A stretch of DNA of 13,768 bases from Candidatus Parcubacteria bacterium. GTDB taxonomy: Bacteria > Patescibacteriota > Minisyncoccia > Phycocordibacterales > GCA-2747955. The notes under the pieces were generated by a model. It did not search any database, was not told the origin of the DNA, and was given only the letters and a program-made list of their open reading frames with translations. Position numbers and translations under genes: made by a program. This document shows, in pieces, positions 1 to 7,850 of this stretch (position 1 is the first letter of the stretch; each line of letters opens with the position of its first letter). Where the stretch lies: positions 1 to 13,768 of the forward strand of contig JALUMP010000022.1 of assembly GCA_027039745.1 (NCBI GenBank), written 5' to 3'.

Positions 1-1329
1 ATGTATAACAATATAAAAAAACAAGACCAAGAATTATATAATTTAATTAAAGAAGAAGAAAAAAGACAAAAAGAAGGTTTAGAACTTATTCCATCTGAAA
101 ATATAGTTTCTTTACCTGTTTTGGAAGCTATGGGTTCAGTTTTAACTAATAAATATTCTGAAGGTTTTCCAGGGGCTCGATATTATGGAGGAAATGAAGT
201 TATAGATAAAATTGAAACTTTAGCACAAGAGAGAGCTAAAAAGCTTTTTGGGGTGCCTTATGCGAATGTGCAACCTTATTCTGGTTCTCCAGCAAATTTT
301 GCAGTTTATATCGCAACCTGCAAAGCAGGTGATACAGTGATGGGGCAACATCTTTTTGATGGGGGACATTTAACTCATGGTTGGAAATTTTCTGCAACTG
401 CAAAATTTTTTAATACTGTACAATACCATGTGAAGAAAAATGGAGAGATTGATTTTAAAGAAGCAATGGCTCTTGCTAAAAAAGAAAAACCAAAGTTAAT
501 TTGAGTAGGGGCAACTGCCTATACTAAAGAATTTCCTTTTAAAAAGTTTGCAAAAATCGCAGACGAGGTTGGAGCATATTTAGTAGCAGACATTGCACAT
601 GTGGCTGGGCTGGTTGCTGGTGGGGCTCATGTTTCCCCTGTGTCGTATGTAGATATTATTACTACAACAACTCACAAAACTTTGCGTGGTCCGAGAGCAG
701 GGATGATTATGGTGACAAAAAAAGGATTGAAAAAAGATCCAGATTTGACTTTAAAAATTGATAAATCAATTATGCCAGGTTCTCAAGGGGGGCCTCATAA
801 CCATACAATTGCCGCTATGGCAGTAGCTTTTGAAGAAGCTTCAAAACCTGCTTTTAAAAGATACGCCAAACAAATTGTTAAGAATGCAGATATTTTAGCA
901 AAAGCTTTGATTAAAGAGGGTATTGAACTTGTTGGTGGTGGAACAGAAAACCACTTGATGTTAGTAAAGACAGGAAAGGGAAAGGGGGCATTGGCAGAAA
1001 TTGCTTTAGATACAGTTGGTTTAACAGTTAATAAAAATACAATTCCAGCAGAACCTGCAACTCCTTTTTTTCCATCTGGAATTCGTTTAGGGACTCCGTC
1101 TATTACTACTCGAGGGATGAAAGCAAAAGAAATGAAAAAAATTGCTAAAGTTATTTCTCAAACTTTTAAAACTTTTGAAAATATGGAATTACCAAAAGGT
1201 AAAAAAGCTAAAGAAGAATTTTTGGCAGAATTTAAAAAAGAAATTGCTAAAAACTCAGAAATTAAAAAATTAAGAAAAGAAATCAAAAAACTAGCAAAAG
1301 AATTTCCAGCTCCAAAGTTTTTTGTATAA
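1..1329 (+). CDS. glyA: Serine hydroxymethyltransferase
   Basis: PLP enzyme that interconverts serine and glycine and charges tetrahydrofolate with a one-carbon unit in the cytosol. The 442-aa product has the N-terminal LIPSENIVS block, the GARYYGG motif near residue 60, the PLP-ring Asp197 and His200 in DIAHVAGLV, and the Schiff-base Lys226 in TTTTHKTLRGPR. Codon 168 (502-504) is TGA, in PKL-I-W-VGATAY. With TGA read as sense, both halves join without a frame change, so this is not a pseudogene. The length is slightly above the usual 410-430 aa because of a Lys-rich C-terminal tail. The ATG is the first base of the window, so an upstream start cannot be excluded, but the N-terminus looks like a normal family start. 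It ends at TAA and converges on the mscS-like gene across a shared terminator. Confidence 0.96.
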
Positions 1330-1354
1330 TAGGGAATTTGGTATCTTGGTGTAA

Positions 1355-1395
1355 AAAAAGGGTATAAAATGGCTTTGCCATTTTACACCCTTTTT
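1355..1395. terminator. Bidirectional intrinsic terminator
   Basis: A 19-bp stem with one mismatch (1355-1373 against 1377-1395) closes a 3-nt TTT loop. It has A-runs on the left arm and T-runs on the right, so it reads as a U-tract terminator on both strands. It lies between the convergent glyA and mscS-like genes and probably serves both. Confidence 0.9.
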
Positions 1396-1416
1396 ATATT
1401 ATTTTAAAAAACAAAA

Positions 1417-2469
1417 TTATTTTCTCGTATAAATAGTTTGTGTAGGGTATGGTATTTCAATTTTAGCTCTTTTAAAATATTGTAATATTTGTAAGTTAAT
1501 TGACTCATTTGTATCCATATATGTTATATAGTTTCTATTGGTGATATTATAAATAAGCTCGAATTCTAAGGCAGAATCTGCTAAAGTTTTTAAATGACAT
1601 CTCATGAATTTGGTTTTTTCAAACGATTCTACAATATTTTTTAATTTTGTTTTGATTTTTTTGAGTTTTGGTATTGGTGTATCGTAAGCTACTCCTATAG
1701 TAACAGAAACTCTTCTGTATGTGGCGTCTCCATAGTTTTCTAATTTTCCAGAGGTTATTTTGTCATTTGGAATGATTATTTCTTTACCTTCCACAGCTTT
1801 TAGTCTTGTGCTTTTTATACCAATACTTTTAACTGTTCCTTTGAGTTCTCCTGTTTTAATATAATCTCCTTCTTTTATTGGTTGATCTAAAACTATTGAA
1901 AAATATGCAAAAATATCTTGAAGAATAGATTTAAAAGCAAAAGCGATTGCGATACCTCCTATCCCAAACCCTGTAACTAGTGCATTTATATTAACACCAT
2001 AATGAGAGAGAAGAAAAAAAATAGCCATTACTCAGAGAAAAAAACCAAAAAATTTTTCAATTGCCCCATAGACCGTTACAGCTGATTTTGTATTTTTCTT
2101 TTCTATTTTTTTTAACATTCATAGATGAAAAATATTTTTTGTAATAATAATAGTTTCATAAATTAGAAAGAAAAATAAAAGACCAGAAAGAAGTTTATCT
2201 ATTGAAGACGGTAAGATTAAAATTTTGGTAGAAATATAAAGAGCCAATAAATAATAAAAATAGTTTGAAATATTTGTAATAGTTGGGATTAGAATGTCGT
2301 CTATTTTATTGGCTGTGTGTTCGGTAAGATTTTCTATTTTTTTTAATAATGTAGTTTTTATAAAATTTATTAATAATATAATTATTATAAAAAATATTAA
2401 AGCTAATAAATAATTTTGAATTGGATTAGCGTTTAAAATATTTTCTAAAATTTGATTTATTTTTTCCAT
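1417..2469 (-). CDS. MscS-family small-conductance mechanosensitive channel
   Basis: Inner-membrane channel that releases osmolytes on hypo-osmotic shock. The product is 350 aa from ATG 2469. There are hydrophobic segments near residues 15-35, 70-90, 95-115 and 137-160. Next comes the Gly/Ala-rich pore helix (GFGIGGIAIAFAFKSILQD) and the MscS beta-domain start (IVLDQPIKEGDYI), then an alpha/beta C-terminal domain. Two TGA codons (W117 at 2119-2121, W146 at 2032-2034) link the two standard-code fragments in one frame. W146 lies in FFLWVMAIFFLLSHYGV, where the family commonly has Trp at the start of the pore-domain helix. ATG 2490 would add seven residues but lies upstream of a TATAAT box, so I prefer ATG 2469. 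The stop is TAA. Confidence 0.93.
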
Positions 2470-2478
2470 AATATTTAA

Positions 2479-2484
2479 ATTATA
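2479..2484 (-). promoter_or_regulatory. -10 box of the mscS-like gene
   Basis: A perfect TATAAT on the minus strand ends 9 nt before ATG 2469. Transcription would start within about three nucleotides of the ATG, so the message would be leaderless. No clear -35 is visible. Confidence 0.55.
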
Positions 2485-2523
2485 CAACATTGTAAAAAAT
2501 AAAGAAATTTTTAATTTGAAATA

Positions 2524-2551
2524 TTCACTTTTATACTATTTATGATATACT
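2524..2551 (+). promoter_or_regulatory. Promoter of tRNA-Pro
   Basis: TTCACT (2524-2529) and TATACT (2546-2551) are separated by 16 nt and place the start site about 6 nt before the mature tRNA 5' end. Confidence 0.5.
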
Positions 2552-2563
2552 AATCTAAGTTAT

Positions 2564-2636
2564 CGGAATATGGTGTCAACGGCTAGCACGCGTGCTTTGG
2601 GAGCATGTAGTCTGAGTTCGAATCTCAGTATTCCGA
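2564..2636 (+). tRNA. tRNA-Pro(UGG)
   Basis: A complete 73-nt cloverleaf. The acceptor is CGGAATA/TATTCCG with discriminator A73. The D stem is GTGT/GCAC with a 9-nt loop containing GG. The anticodon stem is CGTGC/GCATG with loop TTTGGGA, anticodon TGG at 2598-2600. The variable loop is 4 nt, and the T arm is CTGAG-TTCGAAT-CTCAG. The C1-G72 pair with A73 and G37 are typical of bacterial tRNA-Pro. CCA is not encoded (the next bases are CAAG), so it must be added by nucleotidyltransferase. Confidence 0.96.
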
Positions 2637-2640
2637 CAAG
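2623..2640 (+). repeat. 18-bp direct repeat, copy 1 (tRNA-Pro 3' end)
   Basis: TCTCAGTATTCCGACAAG covers the last 14 nt of tRNA-Pro and 4 nt beyond. The identical sequence recurs at 2796-2813, a repeat period of 173 bp. Confidence 0.95.
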
Positions 2641-2670
2641 AGTTTAATTTAGAAATAAACTTTTTTCTTT
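2638..2670 (+). terminator. Intrinsic terminator after tRNA-Pro
   Basis: AAGAGTTTA (2638-2646) pairs with TAAACTTTT (2656-2664, one G-U) around a 9-nt loop and runs into a T-rich tract. It starts 2 nt after the tRNA. Confidence 0.65.
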
Positions 2671-2671
2671 T

Positions 2672-2813
2672 ACAGACAAAGCTGCTTTGGGATGTTTGAG
2701 TAAGCTGTGCGCAGCGAAAAATGCCTAAGTTGAGTTCGTACCCCAAGGGTACTTCTATTTTTCGACCCATACTTCGTCTGAAAAATTTAGGGCGTTCTCA
2801 GTATTCCGACAAG
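2672..2813 (+). other. Foldable tRNA-Pro-like mosaic, non-coding
   Basis: This stretch between two hairpins contains three pieces shared with tRNA-Pro in the same order: the anticodon arm (2683-2692, TGCTTTGGGA), the T-arm start (2731-2738, TGAGTTCG) and the 3' end (2796-2813). It can also fold. CAGACAAAG (2673-2681) pairs with CTTCGTCTG (2772-2780) with one mismatch. This encloses a GCTG/CAGC hairpin with a TGCG loop (2704-2715), a perfect CGAAAAAT/ATTTTTCG stem (2715-2722 with 2757-2764), and a GTACCC-CAA-GGGTAC hairpin (2738-2752). It could be a decayed tRNA copy, an insertion remnant or a structured RNA. I do not recognise it as a known RNA family. A 64-codon reading frame on the other strand is antisense to the tRNA and not credible. 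Confidence 0.5.
2796..2813 (+). repeat. 18-bp direct repeat, copy 2 (displaced tRNA 3' end)
   Basis: An exact copy of 2623-2640 without a 5' tRNA half attached. Together the two copies resemble the attL/attR pair left by an element integrating at a tRNA 3' end, or a partial tandem duplication. Confidence 0.9.
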
Positions 2814-2833
2814 CTTTATTCTAATAAAAAAAT

Positions 2834-2859
2834 AAAAAATGACCTTTTGGTTTTTTTTT
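2834..2859 (+). terminator. Possible terminator hairpin
   Basis: An A-run and ACC (2834-2844) face GGT and nine T (2849-2859) around a TTTT loop, with one G-U pair and one mismatch in the stem. It may end transcripts from the tRNA region. ATGACC (2839-2844) inside it is also spaced 17 nt from the next -10 box, so it could be a -35 element instead. Confidence 0.4.
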
Positions 2860-2861
2860 GT

Positions 2862-2867
2862 TAAAAT
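2862..2867 (+). promoter_or_regulatory. -10 box of the rodA-recJ transcription unit
   Basis: TAAAAT lies 9 nt before ATG 2877, with a 4/6 -35 candidate ATGACC (2839-2844) 17 nt upstream. The start site would fall at or just before the ATG, giving a near-leaderless transcript. Confidence 0.45.
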
Positions 2868-2876
2868 AGAGAGGTT

Positions 2877-3632
2877 ATGTGAGCTACAAAAAGAAAAATG
2901 ATAGTATGATTGTTTTTATTTATTGTTTTTTTAATTACTTTATTTTTTAGTTATAAAATATTTTTTGATAAAGACCCTACTTGTTTTGATGGAATAAAAA
3001 ATGGAAAAGAAGAAGGGGTTGATTGTGGTGGAGCTTGTGAGGCAGTATGTGCGTTTCATGCTACTGATGTAAATGTATTTTGAGCTAGAACTTTTTCTTT
3101 AAATAATGGGTATGCAAATATTGCAGCATTATTAGAAAATCCAAATTTTGATTATGCACTAAATGGAATGTTTGCTATAAAGGTTTATGATAAAAATAAT
3201 ATAAGAATTATAGATATGAAAAAGCATATTTCTTTTGTTCCTGCCGAAAAAAAGATGTTATTTTTACCAACTATTTATATTGGTAAAGCTATTCCTGCTA
3301 AAACTTTTGTGAGTTTTGAAGATGTGGAATCTGTTTTGGAAGATAAAGCTGTCAAAAGTGATGTATATTTGATTTCTAAATTTTTAGAGTATGACAAAGA
3401 AAACGATGTATCAAGAATGACTATAAGTGTTGGGAATGATTCTCTCGTGCCTATAAAAAATATTGAAGTTTCTGTTATTTTATATGGGAAACAAGATAAA
3501 GTTATTAATGCTGGGCAAACTTTTATTGATATTTTGAAAAAAAGAGATAGACAACAAGTATATATTACTTGGCCAGGTAAGTTTGATGAACAAGTTATTA
3601 AAACAGATGTTTTTATTAAAGAGATAAAATAA
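2877..3632 (+). CDS. Membrane-anchored Cys-rich protein of CPR type
   Basis: 251 aa of unknown function. A short basic N-terminus is followed by one strong membrane helix (about residues 8-30), then an exported part that begins with a Cys motif (C36, C50, C54, C58; DGIKNGKEEGVDCGG). After that comes a beta-rich domain of about 190 residues without obvious catalytic motifs. I recognise this architecture from CPR (Parcubacteria-like) genomes, where it is uncharacterised; that is recollection, not a search. TGA occurs at codon 2, codon 11 and codon 69 (VNVFWARTF). A standard-code reading would start only at residue 98 and lose the anchor and all the cysteines. ATG 2877 is chosen because a -10 box lies 9 nt upstream; ATG 2898 (residue 8) is the alternative. 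It ends one base before rodA, suggesting co-transcription and perhaps an envelope role. Confidence 0.85.
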
Positions 3633-3633
3633 T

Positions 3634-4761
3634 ATGTTAAGTCAAAGAATATTTGGCAGAATAGATCCGATAGCCCTTTTTTTAGCTATCTTATTATCTG
3701 TTTTAGGTCTTTCCATTATTTATTCTTTAGGAATTAATGATAATCTACTTTTTTGAAAACAGATTATTTCATTGGGTGTAGCTATTATTGTATATTTTTT
3801 TGCTTCTTCGCTAGATATTTATTTTTTAAAGAATTCTAATTTTATTGTTCTTTTGTATTTTTTATCAGTTTTTTTTCTTGTTGGGCTGTTTCTTGTAGGA
3901 GATGCTTTTTCCGGTGCACAGTCTTGGTTTTCTATTGGTTTATTTGCTTTTCAGCCAACTGATTTGGCTAAATTTACTTTAGTTTTGATTTTAGCAAAAT
4001 ATTTTTTTAAGCGTCATATCGAAATTTCTAGACCAAAACATTTAATTATTTCTGGAATTTATATGGCAATATTTTTTATTTTACTTATGTTACAGCCAGA
4101 TTTAGGTTCAGCTATGATTGTTTTTTTAATTTGATTTGGTTTTGTTTTAGTTGTGGGGATTCCTAAAAAATTTATTATATTATTATTTTCTACAGGTGTT
4201 GTTTTATCTGTAATCTTTTATTCTTTTTTTCTGCATGACTATCAAAGAAATAGAATAAAAACTTTTTTAAATCCACAATTGGATCCATTAGGAGCAGGGT
4301 ATAACATAATACAAGCTAATTTAGCTTTGAGTAGTGGGCAGTTGGTTGGTAAGGGTTTTTTGCATGGTAGTCAAAATAGAATGGGGTTTTTACCACAAGC
4401 AAATACTGATTTTGTTTTTTCAGCTTATGGAGAAGAATGAGGTTTTGTTGGAATTTGCATTTTGATATTAATATATCTAATTTTATTTTTTAGAATAATG
4501 TTTATGGTTGTGAAAGGTAGGACAAATTTTGAAATTTTATTAGGGGTAGGAATTTTGTTATATTTTTTTACTCATTTTTTTGTTCATATTGCTATTAATT
4601 TAAATTTATTACCTGTAACTGGAACAACAATGCCATTTATGTCTTATGGTGGATCACATTTAGTAATTGAATTTTTTGCGTTGGGGATTATTAATGCTAT
4701 TTATAGAGGTGGGAGGAGTTTCCATAGGTCTGATTTAGAAGATACTTATATTGTTGGATAA
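3634..4761 (+). CDS. rodA: RodA, SEDS-family peptidoglycan glycosyltransferase
   Basis: A 375-aa polytopic membrane enzyme that polymerises lipid II into glycan strands, normally with a class B penicillin-binding protein during side-wall growth. It starts RIDPIALFLAILL and has many hydrophobic helices. The SEDS signatures are QPTDLAKF, LMLQPDLGSAMI, the long extracellular loop with NPQLDPLGAGYNIIQ and GFLPQANTDFVFSAYGEEW, and the C-terminal LLPVTGTTMPFMSYGGSH. The VTGTTMPF variant favours RodA over FtsW. Three TGA codons (W41, W167, W269) join four standard-code fragments. W269 in GEEWGFVG matches a Trp I expect there in RodA proteins. The start lies 1 nt after the upstream stop with no Shine-Dalgarno sequence, so translation is probably coupled. 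No penicillin-binding protein is nearby. Confidence 0.94.
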
Positions 4762-4775
4762 TTTTACTTATTATT

Positions 4776-6542
4776 ATGAATGACAAGATGAAAACAAAAT
4801 ATCAAATAATTTCTAAGCTTTCCGATGTTGAAATTAAAGAAAAATATGGAAACAACGTTTCTTCTTTTTTAGCAAATTTATTATTTGTTAGGAAAATAGA
4901 GGGATTAGAGGATACTGAAAAATTTTTAAATCCAAAATGAGAAGATATTTTTGACCCATTTTTATTTAAAGATATGGAAAAGGTGGTTGAGAGAATTTTA
5001 AAAGCCATAAAGAAAAAAGAAAAGATATTAATCTTTTCAGATTATGATACAGATGGTATTCCTGGCGGGGCGATATTGAAAAATTTTTTTGAAAAAATTG
5101 GATACAAAAATTTTAAAAATTTTATTCCAAATAGAAATAAAGACGGATATGGTTTAACAGAGAATGTAGTAGAAAAAATTGTTATAGGTAAGATTTGTTT
5201 TGAAGAAGAGGGAAGTCAAGAAGAGTTTTTGCCAGATTTAGTTATAACAGTAGATTGTGGTATTTCTGATTTAAGGGCAAGTAAAATTTTAAAAAAATCT
5301 AAAATCGATTTGATTGTTACAGACCACCATATAGCGGGAAAAAGCTTGCCATATGCATTTGGGATTTTAAATCATAAAGTAAGAGATGATAATTATCCGG
5401 AAGAGCTTTTGTGTGGATCAGGAATTACATTTAAGTTGGTGCAGGCTTTGTTTCGAAGAGGAAGAGAAAGTAAAATAAAAGAATTTATAGATATTCCAGA
5501 AGGTTGAGAAAAATGGTTACTTGATTTAGTTGCGATTTCAACTATTTGCGACATGGTTCCTTTACAAGGAGAAAACAGAGTTTTTGCTAAGTATGGGAAG
5601 ATTGTTTTAGAAAAAACAAAAAGAGCTGGACTTAAAAAAATTATAGAAAAATCAAGATTAAATGTTAATAATATTTCTGCCGATGACGTGGCTTTTATGA
5701 TTGGACCAAGGATAAATGCAGCTTCTAGGCTTGAACATCCAAAAATTGCTTTCAGTGCTTTGTCTGAAAATAATGAAAAAGGGGTAAAGGCTGCTTTAGA
5801 GTTGGAAAAAATAAACAATAGGCGAAAATATCTTTTAGCTAAAGTTATGAAAAATGTTTGGCAAAGATTAAAAAAAAGAGATGATAAAAAAGTAATTGTT
5901 ATAGGAGATAATACATGGCCTGTAGGTATTTTGGGGCTTATTTCGGGGAGGGTTGCCGATAAATTGGGAATACCAGTCTTTGTATGAACAAAATCTGGAG
6001 ACGGAAAAATTAAAGGATCTTGTAGATCTGGAGGGAAGATGGATGTTTATTCTTTGATGGAAAAGACTCGTAGTGAGTTTATTGGTTTTGGTGGTCATTC
6101 AATGTCTGGTGGGTTTGAGATTTCTGAAGAAAAAATACATTCATTAGAAGAAAAGTTATTTAGAAACTTAAAAAAATCTAAAAAAATACAGAAAGAAAAA
6201 ATCATAATAGATGAAGAGATTTCTATAGATGATGTAAATATGAAAAATTATCAAGAAATTGAAAAAATGGCTCCATTTGGTATAGGTAATCAAAAACCAT
6301 TATTTTTTTTGAAAGATGTTAAAATTTCTTGAGTTAATTTTTTTGGAAAAGATAAGGCTCATTTAGAGCTTAGTTTTAGAAATAGTTTGGGGCAAAATAT
6401 AAAGTCTATAGCTTTTTTTTATAAGGATAATTTTGATAGAGATTTTAATGTTAATGATGAAATATCCTTAGTTGTTTCAATGGAAAAAAATCAGTTTAAT
6501 GGTGCTAATTATTTGAGATTGAAGATTGAAGATGTAGTTTAA
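4776..6542 (+). CDS. recJ: Single-stranded-DNA-specific 5'-3' exonuclease RecJ
   Basis: A DHH-superfamily nuclease for recombination and mismatch or base-excision repair. The 588-aa protein has motif I S-DYDTDG (89-94), motif II VITVDCGISD, and motif III DHH (D183-H184-H185). GSGITFKLVQ follows, then the DHHA1 motif GGHSMSGG (G439-G440-H441) and a C-terminal OB-like region. All metal-binding motifs are intact. TGA occurs at W55 (FLNPKWEDIFDPF), W244 (EGWEKWLLDLVA, with a TGG three codons later), W404 (PVFVWTKSGDGKIKGSCRS) and W519. It lies 14 nt after rodA and probably shares its transcript. The TAA stop overlaps by 4 bp the stop of the convergent M50 protease gene, with no terminator between them. 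Confidence 0.95.
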
Positions 6543-7165
6543 GAAAAACTGATTAAAAAACTAAATATTTTTGATGTTATATTTTCTAAAATAGATGTTT
6601 GGTAAATAAAGATTATAAAAATAAAAAATATAAAAATATAATTTTTTTCCATAAAACGTCTAGTTTTTGAACTGAAACGTTGTGGTAAAATAGAATAGAG
6701 AATTTTTGAACCATCTAACGGTGGAATAGGGATCAGATTTAAGACTGCCAAAAAAATATTTAGAAAAATTGCAGAAGAAATTAGCTGAAATGATAATTGA
6801 CTATTAAGATTTAATATAAAAAGAATTTTTGTTATTAGAATAAACAAAATAGCTAAAATAATATTTGATAATGGTCCAGCAAGAGCGACTATCGCCTCTC
6901 CTCATTTTTTATTTTTTAAATTATTTGGGCTGTATGGGACTGGTTTTGCCCAAGCTAGAAAAAAGTGAGAACCTGTTAAAATAAATATGGCTGGAAGCAG
7001 TATTGAACCGACAGGGTCTATGTGCGGAATAGGGTTTAAAGTGAGTCTACCTGCTTTTTTTGCTGTTTGGTCTCCTTGAAATAGGGCTGCATACCCATGT
7101 GCTAACTCATGGATAATAACAGAAAATATAAGTATGGTTATAATTCAAATTGTGTCTGGGTTCAT
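6539..7165 (-). CDS. Site-2 (M50) family intramembrane zinc metalloprotease
   Basis: A 208-aa membrane protease. The zinc motif HELAH (H19, E20, H23) is in the first helix, followed by LNPIPHIDPVGSILLP, AWAKPVPYSPNNLKNKKWGEA, ALAGPLSN, and the second active-site motif NLIPIPPLDGSK with D151 as the third ligand. There is no PDZ domain, so it is the short soluble-loop subgroup, not a full RseP. Substrates are unknown. The N-terminal half is hidden under the standard code by TGA at W7 (7145-7147) and W88 (6902-6904). W88 sits in KKWGEA, a position where I expect a conserved Trp. ATG 7165 has a weak AAGG 4 nt upstream and a TATAAT box at 7195-7200. It overlaps recJ by 4 bp at the stop codons. Confidence 0.93.
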
Positions 7166-7171
7166 TTTACC

Positions 7172-7199
7172 TTGAAAAAAAGTTAATATATGATATTAT
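7172..7199 (+). promoter_or_regulatory. rpmB promoter
   Basis: TTGAAA (7172-7177) and TATTAT (7194-7199) with a 16-nt spacer. This predicts a leader of about 20 nt before ATG 7225. Confidence 0.6.
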
Positions 7200-7200
7200 A
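7195..7200 (-). promoter_or_regulatory. -10 box of the M50 protease gene, overlapping the rpmB -10
   Basis: A perfect TATAAT on the minus strand, offset by one base from the rpmB -10 on the plus strand. Polymerase could not occupy both at once. The leader would be about 22 nt. No convincing -35 is visible. Confidence 0.5.
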
Positions 7201-7224
7201 TCACAAGTTTAACAAATAAATTTT

Positions 7225-7473
7225 ATGGCTAAACAATGCGCAATTACAGGAAAATCTTCTAAAGTTGGTGGTAAATATTCAAACAGGGTGCGTGCTACTC
7301 AGTTTAATCCAACTGGAAAAAGAAGAAGAAAGGCAAACCTACAAAAAAAGAAGGTTTTTGTTCCTGAAGAAGAAAAAACATATACAATAACAGTATCTGC
7401 TAAAGGTATCAAGACAATAGCAAAAAAAGGAGCTTATAGAGCTCTAAAAGATGCTGGTATTTTAAAGAAGTAA
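7225..7473 (+). CDS. rpmB: 50S ribosomal protein L28
   Basis: An 82-aa basic protein of the large subunit. The N-terminal CAITGKSSKVG and the central KRRRKANLQKKKVFVPEE block are L28 hallmarks, followed by TVSAKGIKTIAKKG. It contains no Trp codon, so it reads whole under any code. The length is normal. There is no Shine-Dalgarno sequence in front of the ATG. It appears monocistronic, with its own promoter and terminator, divergent from the M50 protease gene. Confidence 0.96.
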   Translation: MAKQCAITGKSSKVGGKYSNRVRATQFNPTGKRRRKANLQKKKVFVPEEEKTYTITVSAKGIKTIAKKGAYRALKDAGILKK

Positions 7474-7489
7474 TTTTTAATTAATAAAA

Positions 7490-7517
7490 AAAAACAATCT
7501 TTTTTAGGTTGTTTTTT
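7490..7517 (+). terminator. Intrinsic terminator of rpmB
   Basis: AAAAACAATC (7490-7499) pairs with GGTTGTTTTT (7507-7516, one G-U) around a 7-nt loop, followed by further T residues. Confidence 0.8.
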
Positions 7518-7533
7518 ATATTTTTAAATGTGT

Positions 7534-7539
7534 TATTAT
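7534..7539 (+). promoter_or_regulatory. -10 box of the 98-aa gene and htpX
   Basis: TATTAT lies 9 nt before ATG 7549. TTGTTT (7509-7514) is a weak -35 with a 19-nt spacer. This would give a leaderless transcript. Confidence 0.4.
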
Positions 7540-7548
7540 TTCAATAAT

Positions 7549-7845
7549 ATGGATACAGAACAAAAAAAAATGAAAGAGTTGCTTACTCAATTATCAGAAA
7601 AAGTAAAAGAGAATAATAAAATTTTGAAGGGTATAAGAAATCATAATAGATTTGCAGCAATTATTAAGATAGTATATTGATTGATTATAATTGCAACAGC
7701 TTTTGGGACATGATATATTGTTCAACCTGTTCTGGAAAGCTCGTTGGAAACCTTGGATCATTTATCACAGACAAAAGATGATTTAACAGAGTCAGTTAAT
7801 GGAATTAAAAATTTAGATGCTTTTTTAAAAAAGATAAAGAAATAA
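7549..7845 (+). CDS. Small membrane protein with coiled coil, upstream of htpX
   Basis: A 98-aa protein of unrecognised family, visible only when TGA is sense (W44 at 7678-7680, W55 at 7711-7713). Residues 1-34 are a charged amphipathic helix likely to form a coiled coil. Residues about 38-58 (IIKIVYWLIIIATAFGTWYI) are a single membrane helix with a Trp near each end. Residues 60-98 are a second polar helical stretch rich in Leu, Asp, Ser and Lys. The ATG is 9 nt after a -10 box and the gene ends TAA, 5 nt before htpX, so the two are probably co-transcribed. It may assist HtpX in the membrane, but that rests on position only. Confidence 0.75.
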
Positions 7846-7850
7846 AGTAT

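Noticed and set aside
2576..2770. A 64-aa reading frame on the minus strand.
   Set aside because: It is antisense to tRNA-Pro and the adjacent folded stretch, with no promoter and no recognisable protein features.
4802..6098. Three minus-strand reading frames (4802-5008, 5393-5818, 5868-6098).
   Set aside because: They are shadows of recJ, which has clear DHH and DHHA1 motifs on the plus strand.
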